Part shown: positions 32,486 to 42,169 of the stretch, one piece after another | How the letters are laid out: each line of letters begins with the position of its first letter | Numbering within the stretch: position 1 is the first letter of the stretch | Assembly: GCA_902765005.1 (NCBI GenBank) | Contig: CACWYB010000001.1 | Coordinates: forward strand, 1-64,000 | Source: an uncultured Eubacteriales bacterium | GTDB taxonomy: Bacteria > Bacillota > Clostridia > Christensenellales > CAG-138 | Length of the DNA stretch: 64,000 nucleotides | Reading direction: 5' to 3' | The notes under the pieces: model-generated | Databases searched by the model: none | The model's input: the letters and a program-made list of their open reading frames with translations, nothing else | Told to the model about the DNA's origin: nothing | Program-made: the position numbers and the translations under genes

Positions 32486-33841
32486 TTATATCTCCTTTTC
32501 GGCGCAGCGCCGCAAGAATCGCTCGATGAGCTTGGGGTTGGAGGGGTAGTAGAGATGGGGGAAGCCCATGAGCAGGTTGCCCCGGCTGTGGCCGCAGTCC
32601 CAGCTTCGGCTGCCCGCGGGCTTTTGGGCATGGAGGGCGTCGCCGCCGCTTTCGCTCTCGAAATAGTGGAACTCATGGCCCCGGACGCTCTCCCCGGCGG
32701 GCAAAAAGGCCGTGTCCGCCCGGGCGGTCAGGGTGACGTAGCCGAAGCGGCTCAGCTTCTTCGTTCGATAGGCCCGGGCGTCCAGGACCCCGGCCATGGG
32801 ATAAAAGGCCCCGTCCATGTCCTCCAGCTCCCGATGGAGGTACAGAAAGCCCCCGCACTCGGCCAGGCAGGGCAGGCCCTTTTGGATGGCCCCGGCCATG
32901 CTCCGGCGCATGGCCTCGTTTTCGGAGAGGGCCCGGGCGTACAGCTCCGGATAGCCTCCGGGAAGGATAAGCCCCCGAGCGCCCTCCGGCAAAGCCGCGT
33001 CATGGAGGGGCGAAAAGAATTTTAGCTCCGCCCCCATGTCACAAAGCAGGTCCAGATTGTCCCGGTAGAGGAAGCAGAAGGCCTCGTCCCGAGCCACGGC
33101 GATCTTCACCGGGACAAGCCCGGGCGCGGCGGGCGCAGGCGGGGCGCTAAGATCCGGGGCCTCCCTTGCAAGGGCCATGAGGCCGTCCATATCCACGGTC
33201 CTCTCCAGCAGAGCCCCCAGGGCGTCCAGCTTTTGGCCCAAATCCTGTATCTCCCCCGGGGTCACCAGGCCCAGGTGCCGGCTTTCGATCATGAGCTCCG
33301 GGGCCTTGGGCACAAAGCCCAGGGGCCGCACGCCCAGCTTCTCCGCCTCCGGCTTCAGGGCGGCGTAGACCCCCTCGCTCATGCGGTTGAAGATCACGCC
33401 CCGGATGCCGCTGTCGGGGCGGAACCGGAGGAACCCGGAGAGGGTGGCCAGGGCGGAAAGGCTCTGGCCCCGGCTGTCCACCACCAGCACCACGGGGGCC
33501 TGCAGGGCCCGGGCCACGGCGTAAGTGGACGCCCGGTCGGTGGCGGCGGCAAGGCCGTCGTAGTACCCCATGACGCCCTCGATGAGGCTCACCTGTGCCC
33601 CCGCGGCATGGCGGACAAAGAGGCGCCTGAGCTGATCCTCCCCGCTAAAGAACAGGTCCAAGGTGCCCGAGGGCACGCCGATGACGGTTTCATGGAAGAG
33701 GGGGTCGATGTAGTCCGGCCCGCACTTGAAGGACCGAAGGGCCAGACCCCGGTTTTTGAGGGCCCGCAGGAGGCCGCAGACCAGGGTGGTTTTGCCGCTG
33801 CCGGAGCTGGGGGCGGCGAACAGGAGCCGGGGGCTACGCAT
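32486..33841 (-). CDS. cbiA: Cobyrinate a,c-diamide synthase
   Basis: A 451-residue ATP- and glutamine-dependent enzyme that amidates the a and c side chains. It has the N-terminal P-loop AAPSSGSGKTTLVCGLLRAL, the segment KCGPDYIDPLFHE, and a C-terminal glutaminase with the nucleophile Cys in LAECGGFLYLH near residue 330. It overlaps the upstream cobK-cbiE-cbiT gene by 8 bases and ends where cbiP begins. Confidence 0.96.
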   Translation of the reverse strand: MRSPRLLFAAPSSGSGKTTLVCGLLRALKNRGLALRSFKCGPDYIDPLFHETVIGVPSGTLDLFFSGEDQLRRLFVRHAAGAQVSLIEGVMGYYDGLAAATDRASTYAVARALQAPVVLVVDSRGQSLSALATLSGFLRFRPDSGIRGVIFNRMSEGVYAALKPEAEKLGVRPLGFVPKAPELMIESRHLGLVTPGEIQDLGQKLDALGALLERTVDMDGLMALAREAPDLSAPPAPAAPGLVPVKIAVARDEAFCFLYRDNLDLLCDMGAELKFFSPLHDAALPEGARGLILPGGYPELYARALSENEAMRRSMAGAIQKGLPCLAECGGFLYLHRELEDMDGAFYPMAGVLDARAYRTKKLSRFGYVTLTARADTAFLPAGESVRGHEFHYFESESGGDALHAQKPAGSRSWDCGHSRGNLLMGFPHLYYPSNPKLIERFLRRCAEKEI

Positions 33842-35816
33842 GATCGTTCCCTCCCCGGCAGGAGAGGATGTACACCGGATTTTGGGCGGTCATCAGATGG
33901 TATCCCCCCACCTGCCGGCCCCGGGACACGGACAGCTCCACGATCTCCACATCCCGAACGGGCAGGGTCTTCAGGGCGGTCACGGCCAGGGCGAAGGTCT
34001 CCGCCGTTACCGTGTTCAGCACGATCCGCGCCTCGGGGTTCCTGCGTAAGGCCAGCTCCAGAATTTCCTGCAGCTCGCCCCCGCTGCCGCCGATGAACAC
34101 ATGGGTGGGGGCGGGCAAGTCCACCAGAGCCGCCGGGGCTGACCCCTCCACCACGGTCACGTTGGTGACGCCCAGATGGCGCTTGTTCTCTTCAATAAGG
34201 GCGCAGGCCTCCTTCTTGCGCTCGATGGCAAACACATGGCCGTCCTCCGCCGCCTCCGCTATCTCCAAAGAAACGGAGCCGGTGCCGGCCCCCACGTCCC
34301 AGCAGAGGGCATCCTTCGGCAGGCGGAGCTTGGAGAGGGTGACGGCGCGGACCTCGGATTTGGTCATGGGCACCTCGGTCCGCAAAAAGTCCCCGTCGGG
34401 CCGGCCGGGGGTAGCCGCGGCCTTTGCCGCCTTTGGGTTCTCCACCAGAATCAGCGCTAAGGGGGCGAAGGTCTCCCCCTGAAGGGCGCCGGCCGTGCCC
34501 CGGACAAGGCGCTCCTCCGGGTAGGAGAGGTTTTCGCCCACGGTTACTATAAGGTCCCCCAGGCCGTTTTCATGTAGGGCCGAAAGGACCTCCGCCACGC
34601 CCCCGTCCCCGCCCACCAGCAGGATGGTCTTGGGCGCTTTGCGGATCTTGGTCACATAGTTGCAGGGCCGGCCATGGGCGGAGAGGAGCAGGGCGTCGTC
34701 CCAGCTGGTGCCCGCCTTGGCGGCAAAATAGGCGATGGAGGAGATGCCGGGGAACACCCGGGGCTCCAGATCCTGAATGAGGGGCAGAAGGCCCTTGGCG
34801 CCGCTATAGAAACCCGTGTCCCCGGACATGGCCACCACAATGCGCCGACAGGCCGCTTCCCGGAGAATTCTTTCGATGTCCCGGGGGGCCACGGCGTTTT
34901 GGGTGGGTTTTTTGAAGCGGGCGAGGGCCTCCGTCACCCGCTTGGCGCCGACGATCAGCTCCGCCTCCCGGCAGGCCTTTTCCGCCCCCAGGGTCAGGGT
35001 GTCGGGGCTTCCCATGCCCACGCCCAAAATGGTCACATCTTTACGCTTTTCCCTGGCCCAGCCGAAACGGTCCGCCAGCAGCGCCAGGCACTGGGCTACG
35101 CCGATCCCCGCTTCCTCCGCCGGGCGGCGGATGACGATGGGGGTGACGCCGCAGGCCCGGGCGGCCTCTATCTTCTCGGCAAAGCCCCCGGCGGCCCCGG
35201 TGTCCTTGGTGACCAGATAGCGGATGTGCAGCATCCGCAGCATGGCTTCGTTGATCTCCTGGGTGAAGGGCCCCTGCATGCAGATGAGGCGGCTCCCGGA
35301 AAAGCCCAGCTCATCGGCCTGCTCCAACGAGGCGCGCAGGGGCAGCACCCGGGCGTAGAGCCGGGTTTGCCAATCCGGCACGGCGGTGTAGGCGGAAAGC
35401 TCCTTGCTGCCCACGGTGAGCAGCACGTTTCCCTCCGTGCCGTTCAGATACGCCACGGCCCCCTTTGTGTCGTCCACGAACACACAGGCGGACAGGTCCC
35501 CATGGTCCGCCTGCCGCAGGATGCGCACATACTCCGCCCCGGTCCGGTCGCAGGCGGCCTGCAACGCTTTTGTCACCTCCGTGGCATAGGGATGGGTGGC
35601 GTCCAGGACCAGCGCCGGCCCGGTGGACCGGATGAGGGCCTCCATGGCGGCCTGGTCCTTTCGCCCGGCGAGCACACGCACGTTCTCCCCAGGCTCGATG
35701 AGGGCCTCCCCATACTCCGTGGCCACGCAGACGGTCAACTCGATATCCTTTCCCCGGCACCCCTGGGCGATGAGCCGCCCCTCGGTGGTGCCCGCAAAAA
35801 GCAGCGCCTTATTCAT
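33834..35816 (-). CDS. cbiJ-cbiET: Triple fusion: precorrin-6A reductase, CbiE and CbiT
   Basis: A 660-residue protein joining three steps of the pathway. Residues 1-250 are cobalt-precorrin-6A reductase (FAGTTEGRLIA, DATHPYATEVT). Residues about 260-460 are the CbiE C5-methyltransferase (TILGVGMGSPDTLTLGAEKA, VAMSGDTGFYSGA). Residues about 475-660 are the CbiT C15-methyltransferase/decarboxylase (DVGAGTGSVSLEIA). CbiE-CbiT fusions (CobL) are common; the added N-terminal reductase in one chain is less so. All three active regions look complete, and the arrangement would pass intermediates between sequential steps. Confidence 0.93.
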   Translation of the reverse strand: MNKALLFAGTTEGRLIAQGCRGKDIELTVCVATEYGEALIEPGENVRVLAGRKDQAAMEALIRSTGPALVLDATHPYATEVTKALQAACDRTGAEYVRILRQADHGDLSACVFVDDTKGAVAYLNGTEGNVLLTVGSKELSAYTAVPDWQTRLYARVLPLRASLEQADELGFSGSRLICMQGPFTQEINEAMLRMLHIRYLVTKDTGAAGGFAEKIEAARACGVTPIVIRRPAEEAGIGVAQCLALLADRFGWAREKRKDVTILGVGMGSPDTLTLGAEKACREAELIVGAKRVTEALARFKKPTQNAVAPRDIERILREAACRRIVVAMSGDTGFYSGAKGLLPLIQDLEPRVFPGISSIAYFAAKAGTSWDDALLLSAHGRPCNYVTKIRKAPKTILLVGGDGGVAEVLSALHENGLGDLIVTVGENLSYPEERLVRGTAGALQGETFAPLALILVENPKAAKAAATPGRPDGDFLRTEVPMTKSEVRAVTLSKLRLPKDALCWDVGAGTGSVSLEIAEAAEDGHVFAIERKKEACALIEENKRHLGVTNVTVVEGSAPAALVDLPAPTHVFIGGSGGELQEILELALRRNPEARIVLNTVTAETFALAVTALKTLPVRDVEIVELSVSRGRQVGGYHLMTAQNPVYILSCRGGNDHA

Positions 35817-36540
35817 GGTCGTACCCCCGGGGGGTCACCATTTTGCCCCCCACTATCCTGGTTTGGGAGTTGCCGATGAAGACGGTGGAGAACATGTCCA
35901 CCTGGGTGTCCCGCAGGGTCTTCAGGGTGAGGACCCGGGTGTTCTCCCCCTCCCGGCCGATGTTTTGGGCGATGCCGCAGACGGTGTCCGGGGACGCGCT
36001 CTCCATCAGGATATCGCAGGCCCGGGCAAGATAGTCCTTCCGCTTATGGCTGGCGGGGTTGTAGAGGCAGATGACGAAATCCGCCTGCGCCGCCGCCCGC
36101 AGCCGCTTTTCGATGACGGACCAGGGGGTCATGAGGTCGCTCAGGCTGATGACGGCAAAGTCGTGCATGAGGGGCGCGCCTAAGATGGCGGCGCCGCTGA
36201 GGACGGCGGAGACCCCGGGCACGGTTTGCACCGTGACGCCGGGATACCTTTCCGCCAGCTCCTGCGCAAGGCCGCTCATGCCATAGACCCCCGGGTCGCC
36301 GGAGCAGACCATGGCCACGGTCTTTCCCTTGGCCGCCTCAGCAAGGGCCAGCTCCACCCGCTCCACCTCCCGGCGCATGGGGGTGGTCAGCACCGGCTTG
36401 CCGGGGAAATACCCCTTCACCAGGTCCACATAGACCGTGTAGCCCACGATCACGTCGCTTTCTTCCAGGGCGCGAACGGCTTCCTCCGTCATGCCCGCCC
36501 GCTTTCCGGGGCCGATGCCCACCACGTACAGCTTGCTCAA
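35809..36540 (-). CDS. cbiH: Cobalt-precorrin-3 C17-methyltransferase
   Basis: A 243-residue SAM-dependent methyltransferase of the tetrapyrrole methylase family that also drives ring contraction. Landmarks are LYVVGIGPGKRAGMT at the start, CSGDPGVYGMSGLA near residue 80, and VPGVSAVLSGAAILGAPL. It overlaps the genes on both sides by 4-8 bases. Confidence 0.95.
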   Translation of the reverse strand: MSKLYVVGIGPGKRAGMTEEAVRALEESDVIVGYTVYVDLVKGYFPGKPVLTTPMRREVERVELALAEAAKGKTVAMVCSGDPGVYGMSGLAQELAERYPGVTVQTVPGVSAVLSGAAILGAPLMHDFAVISLSDLMTPWSVIEKRLRAAAQADFVICLYNPASHKRKDYLARACDILMESASPDTVCGIAQNIGREGENTRVLTLKTLRDTQVDMFSTVFIGNSQTRIVGGKMVTPRGYDHE

Positions 36541-37562
36541 AACCGAATCCCCTCCTCCTTCTTCGCCAGGGCGAAGGTCATGCCGTTTTCGGCGATCTTG
36601 CGCACCGCCAGCTTTCCGCCGGCGGCCAGCACCGCCGCCCGCTCCGCCACCGAATCCACCCCGGTCACCCCTTTCACGAAGGCCGAGGGGGTGAACTCAC
36701 CTTCAGCCCTCTGCAGCGCCTCGGCGGAATAGGTGACAAAGGGCAGATTATATTCTTTCGCCAGGGCAACGAGCCCCGGCTCATCCTTCTTGATGTCGAT
36801 GCTCCCCAGGGCTAAGAGCTCATGGGGGCTCACGCCCGCGGCCGTGAGCTGCCGCGCAAAGAATGAAGATAGCTCCCCGGCGTCCTTGCCCCGGCGGCAG
36901 CCCAGGCCCGCGGCATAGCGACGGGGCGTGAGGCGCAACGTTCGAGGAAAGGGCGATTCCGCCCTGGCGGAAACATGGATGCCCAGGTCTGCCGGGCCGC
37001 GTGTCAGCTCCGGGGGCAGGTCCCCTTTCACGGGCAGGTCGGACAGAAAGCCCACCTTTTCCCCCTGGAGCAGGGCGGCGGACACGGCCTTGGCCAGGGC
37101 CATATCCTCGATAAACAGGTCGTTCGCCTTGGCGAACAGGTCCACGGCAAAGAGGCCGTTCACATCCGTGGCCGTGGTCAACACCGCCGTGGCCCCCAGC
37201 TTCTTCGCTAGGTCAACCGCCAGCTCGTTGGCCCCGCCCAGGTGGCCGGAAAGGAGCGGGATGACGAACTGCCCTCTCTCGTCCAGGACCAGCACCGCCG
37301 GGTCGGTCCGCTTGTCCTTCACATGGGGGGCGATGGCCCGGACGGCGATACCCGCGGCGCAGCAGAAGATGAGGCCCTCCGCCTGACAAAAGGCTTCCCG
37401 GGCCCAGTCCGGGGCGCTGAGGGTCAGGGGCTCGTCCGAGGCCTCGCAAAATTTGGGCAGGGCGAAGGTCCGGCAAAAATGCCCCTCCGCCTGCAGAACA
37501 GCCGCCGCCCGGGCCCCTAAGGCCCGGCCCCGGCGGGTGTAGGATAGGATCCAAAGGGTCAT
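36537..37562 (-). CDS. cbiG: Cobalt-precorrin-5A hydrolase
   Basis: A 341-residue enzyme that opens the ring-A lactone and releases acetaldehyde, a step particular to the anaerobic pathway. The N-terminal CbiG domain shows FCCAAGIAVRAIAPHVKDK, the middle SGHLGGANELA, and the C-terminal domain GLGCRRGKDA and LALGSIDIKKDEPGL. The length is usual for the family. Its presence supports the anaerobic route. Confidence 0.95.
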   Translation of the reverse strand: MTLWILSYTRRGRALGARAAAVLQAEGHFCRTFALPKFCEASDEPLTLSAPDWAREAFCQAEGLIFCCAAGIAVRAIAPHVKDKRTDPAVLVLDERGQFVIPLLSGHLGGANELAVDLAKKLGATAVLTTATDVNGLFAVDLFAKANDLFIEDMALAKAVSAALLQGEKVGFLSDLPVKGDLPPELTRGPADLGIHVSARAESPFPRTLRLTPRRYAAGLGCRRGKDAGELSSFFARQLTAAGVSPHELLALGSIDIKKDEPGLVALAKEYNLPFVTYSAEALQRAEGEFTPSAFVKGVTGVDSVAERAAVLAAGGKLAVRKIAENGMTFALAKKEEGIRF

Positions 37563-37566
37563 GGCT

Positions 37567-38325
37567 TCACTCCTTGGCGGGCCGGTATTCCGTGGAAAAA
37601 GTGGGGTCGTAGAGCTTGGAGCGGGCGTAGCCGGACTGCTTCACCGCCTCCCCCACGATGATGAGGGCGGTCTTGCTGATGCCGTTCTCCCGGGCGCACC
37701 GGGCCAGGGTGGAGACGGTGCAAAGGACCGTCTTCTCCTCGGGCCAGGAGGCCTTATAGACGATGGCCGCGGGCGTGTCCGGACCATAGCCCCCGGCCAG
37801 GAGCTCCTGCTGGGTTTGCTCCGTGAGGCCCGCGCTCAAAAACAAAACCATGGTGGCCCCGTGGGCGGCAAAGGAGCGGACGCTCTCCTGGGGCCGCACC
37901 GCCGTGCGCCCCGCCATGCGGGTGATGATGACGCTCTGGGAGATGTCCGGCAGGGTATACTCCATCTTCAGCGCCGCCGCCGCCCCGGAAAAGGCGCTGA
38001 CCCCGGGGCAGTAATCGTAGTCGATGCCCGCCTTGTCCAGCTCGTCCATCTGCTCCCGGATGGCGCCGTAGAGGCAGGGGTCCCCGGTGTGGAGCCGCAC
38101 GGTAGAAAGGCCCGCCGCCTCCGCTTCAGTCATAACACAGAGCACCTCCTCCAAGGTCATATGGGCGCTGTTGTAGGCCCGGCAGGCTTCCTTTTTGTAC
38201 GCCAGCAGGGCCGGGTTCACCAGGGACCCGGCGTAGATGATCACATCCGCCTCCTCCAGCAGCCTCTTTCCCCGCACCGTGATCAAATCCGCCGCGCCGC
38301 AGCCGGCTCCCACAAAATGGATCAT
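37567..38325 (-). CDS. cbiF: Cobalt-precorrin-4 C11-methyltransferase
   Basis: A 252-residue tetrapyrrole methylase. Landmarks are MIHFVGAGCGAADLITVRG at the start, HTGDPCLYGAIREQMD, and PGVSAFSGAAAAL. ATG 38325 with AAAGGAGAAGGAACT upstream is the start; the frame continues up to 38577 only as an overlap with cbiL. It overlaps the end of cbiL by 4 bases. Confidence 0.95.
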   Translation of the reverse strand: MIHFVGAGCGAADLITVRGKRLLEEADVIIYAGSLVNPALLAYKKEACRAYNSAHMTLEEVLCVMTEAEAAGLSTVRLHTGDPCLYGAIREQMDELDKAGIDYDYCPGVSAFSGAAAALKMEYTLPDISQSVIITRMAGRTAVRPQESVRSFAAHGATMVLFLSAGLTEQTQQELLAGGYGPDTPAAIVYKASWPEEKTVLCTVSTLARCARENGISKTALIIVGEAVKQSGYARSKLYDPTFSTEYRPAKE

Positions 38326-39008
38326 AGTTCCTTCTCCTTTGCGATGATGAGTGTAAAATAGCCAGGGTCCTCCGGGATCTGCTTCGGGGCACGGAAGAGC
38401 CGCTGACCCTCCATACCCACCTTTTCCGCGGCGAAAACCGGGCCGTCGCTTTGCAGGATGGCCTCCTTCAGATTCGGCACGCCGCCCTTCATGAACACCT
38501 TGGTGCCGGGATAGGCCAGGGCGTCTGAGGCGGAAGGCCCGCCGGGAATGAGGTGCAGCTCCTCCCCATCCAGGCACAATGGCTCGCCCAGGGCCGCGGC
38601 GCCGGCGCAGAAGGAGGGCACCCCGGGAACGATCTGGGCTTCATATCCGGCCGACAGGACCCGGGCGTGCAAATACCCATAGGTGGAGTAGATCGTGGGG
38701 TCCCCCAGGGTGAGGAAGGCCACATCCTGCCCCGCTTGCAGGGCGCGCACCAAAGCCTCCGCGGCCAGGGCGTACGCCCGCTCCCGGGCGGCTGTATCCC
38801 GTGTCATGGGCATATCCAGGGCCAATATGGGCTTCTCCGCCGCCTCCGGCACCGCCTGCAAGGCGATCTGCAGGGCCAGGCAGCGGCTCGCCTCCTTCTG
38901 GGGAATGGCGATCAGCTGGCATTTTTTCAGCAGCCGAACCGCCTTCACGGTCATAAGCTCCGGGTCTCCCGGGCCTACGCCCAGGCCGTATAGCCTGCCT
39001 TTTTCCAT
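38322..39008 (-). CDS. cbiL: Cobalt-precorrin-2 C20-methyltransferase
   Basis: A 228-residue tetrapyrrole methylase that performs the first methylation after cobalt insertion. Landmarks are GRLYGLGVGPGDPELMTVKA, LTLGDPTIYSTYGYLH and VPGVPSFCAGAAALGEPL. The start at 39008 overlaps the TGA of cbiD (TGATG), a coupled start-stop; a longer frame to 39056 lies inside cbiD. Confidence 0.95.
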   Translation of the reverse strand: MEKGRLYGLGVGPGDPELMTVKAVRLLKKCQLIAIPQKEASRCLALQIALQAVPEAAEKPILALDMPMTRDTAARERAYALAAEALVRALQAGQDVAFLTLGDPTIYSTYGYLHARVLSAGYEAQIVPGVPSFCAGAAALGEPLCLDGEELHLIPGGPSASDALAYPGTKVFMKGGVPNLKEAILQSDGPVFAAEKVGMEGQRLFRAPKQIPEDPGYFTLIIAKEKEL

Positions 39009-40153
39009 CACGCTTCCCCCCTGGATACCCATTCCTTGGCTGGGCCCGTGGCGCACAGGGGTCCAACTCCATCGGAGAACACCAGCACGCCCACGGTCAG
39101 AGCGCCCTTCACCCGGGCGGACACGTACAGGTCGATCCGCTCCCCCAGGGCCTCCATGGCATCCTCCAGCAGACCCTTCTCCCGAAGGATGCGCAGCATT
39201 TCATCCGTGGTGACGCAGGCAAGGATGGCCCGGGCCGTGTCGCCGTCGGCGCCGGCCCGTAGGGCGCAGGCGGCCATGAGTTCGCCCCGGCCGTCCCCCT
39301 CCCGGGAGTGGGTGTTCATGATGCCGCCGGAGAGCTTGACGAGCTTGCCGATATGCCCCGCCAGCAGCACCTCTTTGAACCCCGCCTCCGCCGCCAGGTC
39401 CAGGGCCTTGCCGATATAGTTGGAGCACTTGACGATCCGCTCCTCCGAAAGGCCGAAGGCGGTTTTCAGAAAATCCGTGCCGTAGTTGCCCGGGGCCAGG
39501 ATGAGCCGCCGGTCCCCCAGGGCCTTGCGCTGGCGGATCTCCAGGCGGATGCTCTCAAGGAGGGCCTCCTCGCTCATGGGCTCCACGATGCCGCTGGTGC
39601 CCAATATGGAGATGCCCCCCAGGATGCCCAGGCGGGGATTGAAGGTTTTTTGGGCCAGGGCCGCCCCCTCCGGGACCGAGACGATCACCAGCAGCCCCGG
39701 CACCGCTTCCGTCTCCTCCAGGGCTTCCTTCACGGCCGCCTCGATCATGGCCCGGGGGCCGGGGTTGATGGCCGCCGCCCCCACGGGGACCTTTAGGCCC
39801 GGCTTGGTCACCCGGCCCACGCCCGCACCCCCGTCGATGCGGATGCCGGGCTCCGGGCACAGGGAGACCTCCGCCGCGATGAGGGCGCCGTCGGTCACGT
39901 CCGGGTCGTCCCCGCTGAACTTGCGCACGGCGCAGCGGGCCGCTCCCTCCCGCCGGGAGGATTCCTCCACGGGCAGCGTAAGGCCGATGCCCTTGGGGGT
40001 CATGATGTTCACCGTTTCCGGCGCCCGGCCCGTAAGGAGCAGCAGGGTGGCCGCCTTGGCCGCCGCCGCCGCGCAGGTGCCGGTGGTGTAGCCGTAGCGG
40101 AGCTTCTTGCCGTCCACCAGGGCGTAATAGGATTCTATGCCCGTTTCAAACAC
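39008..40153 (-). CDS. cbiD: Cobalt-precorrin-5B C1-methyltransferase
   Basis: A 381-residue enzyme unique to the anaerobic pathway. Landmarks are LRYGYTTGTCAAAAAKAA near residue 18, the glycine-rich GGAGVGRVTKPGL, GTSGIVEPMSEEAL and LAGHIGKLVKLSGGIMNTHS. It overlaps cobD by 8 bases and is coupled to cbiL. Confidence 0.95.
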   Translation of the reverse strand: MFETGIESYYALVDGKKLRYGYTTGTCAAAAAKAATLLLLTGRAPETVNIMTPKGIGLTLPVEESSRREGAARCAVRKFSGDDPDVTDGALIAAEVSLCPEPGIRIDGGAGVGRVTKPGLKVPVGAAAINPGPRAMIEAAVKEALEETEAVPGLLVIVSVPEGAALAQKTFNPRLGILGGISILGTSGIVEPMSEEALLESIRLEIRQRKALGDRRLILAPGNYGTDFLKTAFGLSEERIVKCSNYIGKALDLAAEAGFKEVLLAGHIGKLVKLSGGIMNTHSREGDGRGELMAACALRAGADGDTARAILACVTTDEMLRILREKGLLEDAMEALGERIDLYVSARVKGALTVGVLVFSDGVGPLCATGPAKEWVSRGEA

Positions 40154-41198
40154 GGAGCACCTCCCCCATGGCCTTCAAGAGCGCCTCGTTTTCCGGCCGG
40201 GTCCGAACGGCGATCCGATAGTCCCCGGAGGCAAGGCCACGATAGTTTTCACAGTTTCTGATCAATATCCCTCTCTCTTTCAGGCCTTCATATAGCCCTG
40301 GCGTCCCGGAGAAAAAGAGATAGTTGGCGTCGCCGGAGAGGGCCCGAAGCCCCAGGGCATTCAAACCCTTCAGAAGAAAAGGCTTCTCCGACCGGATGAG
40401 ATTCCGGGCCTTTTGGGGCCAGTCGGGGCAGCCCAGAGCCGCCAGGCCCGCCGTCTGGGCCGGGGTGGACACGTTCCAGGGCTGAATGAGGCGGCTCATG
40501 TCCGCCAGCATCTGCCGGTTCCTGCATATCCCATAGCCCAGCCGCAAGCCCGCCATGCCGTAGGCCTTGGTGAAGGCCCGCAGGAGGAACACCCTGTCCC
40601 CCGGTTTCAACTGCTCCGCCAGGGAGAAGGCTTTTCCCTTGTCGGTCAATTCAAAAAAGCATTCATCCAAAAACAGCCAGGCACCGGTCTTCCGGCACCG
40701 ATCCAGAATGGAAAGGAGCAGCCCCTTCTCCACCGATCTGCCCGTGGGGTTGTTGGGAGAGCAGAGCAGCAGAAGGTCCGTGTCCGGGGTGATGGCTTCC
40801 AAAATGGCGTCCGTCAGGGCAAAACCGTTTTCCCTGCAGAGGGGGTAAACTGTGGGTTCGCAGCCCGCCGCCCGGAGCGCCCCCTCGTACTCGGAGAAAG
40901 AGGGCACGGGCAGCAGGGCCTTCCTGGGTTTCAGCGCAGCCGCAAACTGATAGATCAACTCCGCCGCCCCGTTGCCGCAAAGGACGCTGTCCCTCTCCAC
41001 CCCAAGACGGGCCGCCAGCTGCGCACGCAGGGGGCCGCAGTAGGGGTCCGGATAGGGGGTCAGGGCTTCCGCCGCCGCTCGGACCGCCGCCTTCACCGCC
41101 TCCGGCGCGCCGAAAGGGTTTACATTGGCGGAAAAATCCAGCTTCACCCGCTGGGAATAGATGTCGCCCCCATGGACATAGCCGGTGTTCAGGATCAT
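40146..41198 (-). CDS. cobD: L-threonine-O-3-phosphate decarboxylase
   Basis: A 350-residue class I/II aminotransferase-fold enzyme that makes (R)-1-amino-2-propanol phosphate, the linker of the lower ligand. It has KLDFSANVNPFGAPEAVK near residue 18, CSPNNPTGR near 145 and the PLP lysine in RAFTKAYGMAGLRLGYG near 220. It is next to cbiB, which uses its product. The gene name follows Salmonella usage. Confidence 0.92.
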   Translation of the reverse strand: MILNTGYVHGGDIYSQRVKLDFSANVNPFGAPEAVKAAVRAAAEALTPYPDPYCGPLRAQLAARLGVERDSVLCGNGAAELIYQFAAALKPRKALLPVPSFSEYEGALRAAGCEPTVYPLCRENGFALTDAILEAITPDTDLLLLCSPNNPTGRSVEKGLLLSILDRCRKTGAWLFLDECFFELTDKGKAFSLAEQLKPGDRVFLLRAFTKAYGMAGLRLGYGICRNRQMLADMSRLIQPWNVSTPAQTAGLAALGCPDWPQKARNLIRSEKPFLLKGLNALGLRALSGDANYLFFSGTPGLYEGLKERGILIRNCENYRGLASGDYRIAVRTRPENEALLKAMGEVLRV

Positions 41199-42169
41199 AG
41201 CCGCAGCCCTCCCAGCAGGAAAAGAGCGTAGAGAGCCAGGGCCAGGGCCGTGGCGCCGTACATAAGGCGGCAGGCCCGGTCCACATCCGCCCGCTCGATG
41301 GGTCGGCGAGCGTCGCCGATGGTGGGCTTTTCATAGAGCTTGCCGAAGTAGCTGGCGCTGCCCCCCAGCTGCACCCCCAGGGCCCCGGCGCAGGCGGACT
41401 CGGTCTGGGCGGAGTTGGGGCTGGCGTGGTTGCGCCGGTCACGCCGCCATATGCGCCAGGCGCCTTTGCCGTCAAGGCCCAGCAGGCAGGCGGCGCCCAC
41501 CATGCACAGACCCGACAGCCGGGCGGGGATATAGTTCACCGCGTCGTCCAGCCGGGCGGCGAAGCGGCCGAAATGCAGGTATCTGTCGTTCTTATAGCCC
41601 ACCATGGAGTCCATGGTGTTCACGGATTTATAGAAGAGCCCGCCCACGGCGCCCAGAAGGGCCATCCAGAAGAGGGGGGCAACGACCCCGTCGGAGGTGT
41701 TCTCCGCCACGGTCTCCACGGCGGCCTTGATTACCTGCTGTTCCGTCAGGCGCTCCGTGTCCCGGCCCACCAGCATGCCCACCTGCCGCCGGCCGGCCGA
41801 AAGGCCCTCCTTCTCCAGGGCGGCGGTGACCTTCTTCGCCTCCGTCATCAAACACCTGGCGGCGAAGCACTGCCAGCAGAAAAAGGCGCTCGCGGCAAAG
41901 TAGACCCAGGGGTGGACCCGCCAGCAGAGAAACAGGATCAGAAAGCCCGCCCCGGCGCTGATGCCGCTCACCAGCAAGGCCATGATGGCCCCTGCGGTTC
42001 GCTCCCCTTCCGGCGTCCGCGGAAACCGGGCGCGCAGCTTTTTCTCCAGGAAGGAGATGAGCTTGCCCATGAGTGCCACGGGGTGGAAGCGGCCGAGAGG
42101 GTCCCCCAGCAGGCAGTCGAGAAGGAAGCCGGCGAAGACGGACAGGGCGGTGAACGTATACAGGCTCAT
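41195..42169 (-). CDS. cbiB: Adenosylcobinamide-phosphate synthase
   Basis: A 324-residue integral membrane enzyme that joins aminopropanol phosphate to adenosylcobyric acid. It starts with a hydrophobic stretch (FAGFLLDCLLGDPLGRFHP) and carries ENTSDGVVAPLFWMALLG and NYIPARLSG, typical of CbiB. Several hydrophobic segments span the membrane. It overlaps the neighbours by 4 bases. Confidence 0.95.
   Translation of the reverse strand: MSLYTFTALSVFAGFLLDCLLGDPLGRFHPVALMGKLISFLEKKLRARFPRTPEGERTAGAIMALLVSGISAGAGFLILFLCWRVHPWVYFAASAFFCWQCFAARCLMTEAKKVTAALEKEGLSAGRRQVGMLVGRDTERLTEQQVIKAAVETVAENTSDGVVAPLFWMALLGAVGGLFYKSVNTMDSMVGYKNDRYLHFGRFAARLDDAVNYIPARLSGLCMVGAACLLGLDGKGAWRIWRRDRRNHASPNSAQTESACAGALGVQLGGSASYFGKLYEKPTIGDARRPIERADVDRACRLMYGATALALALYALFLLGGLRL

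Noticed and set aside
31031-33025. Long plus-strand open frame opposite cbiP and cbiA
   Set aside because: Antisense shadow with no start signal; the minus-strand genes are complete enzymes.
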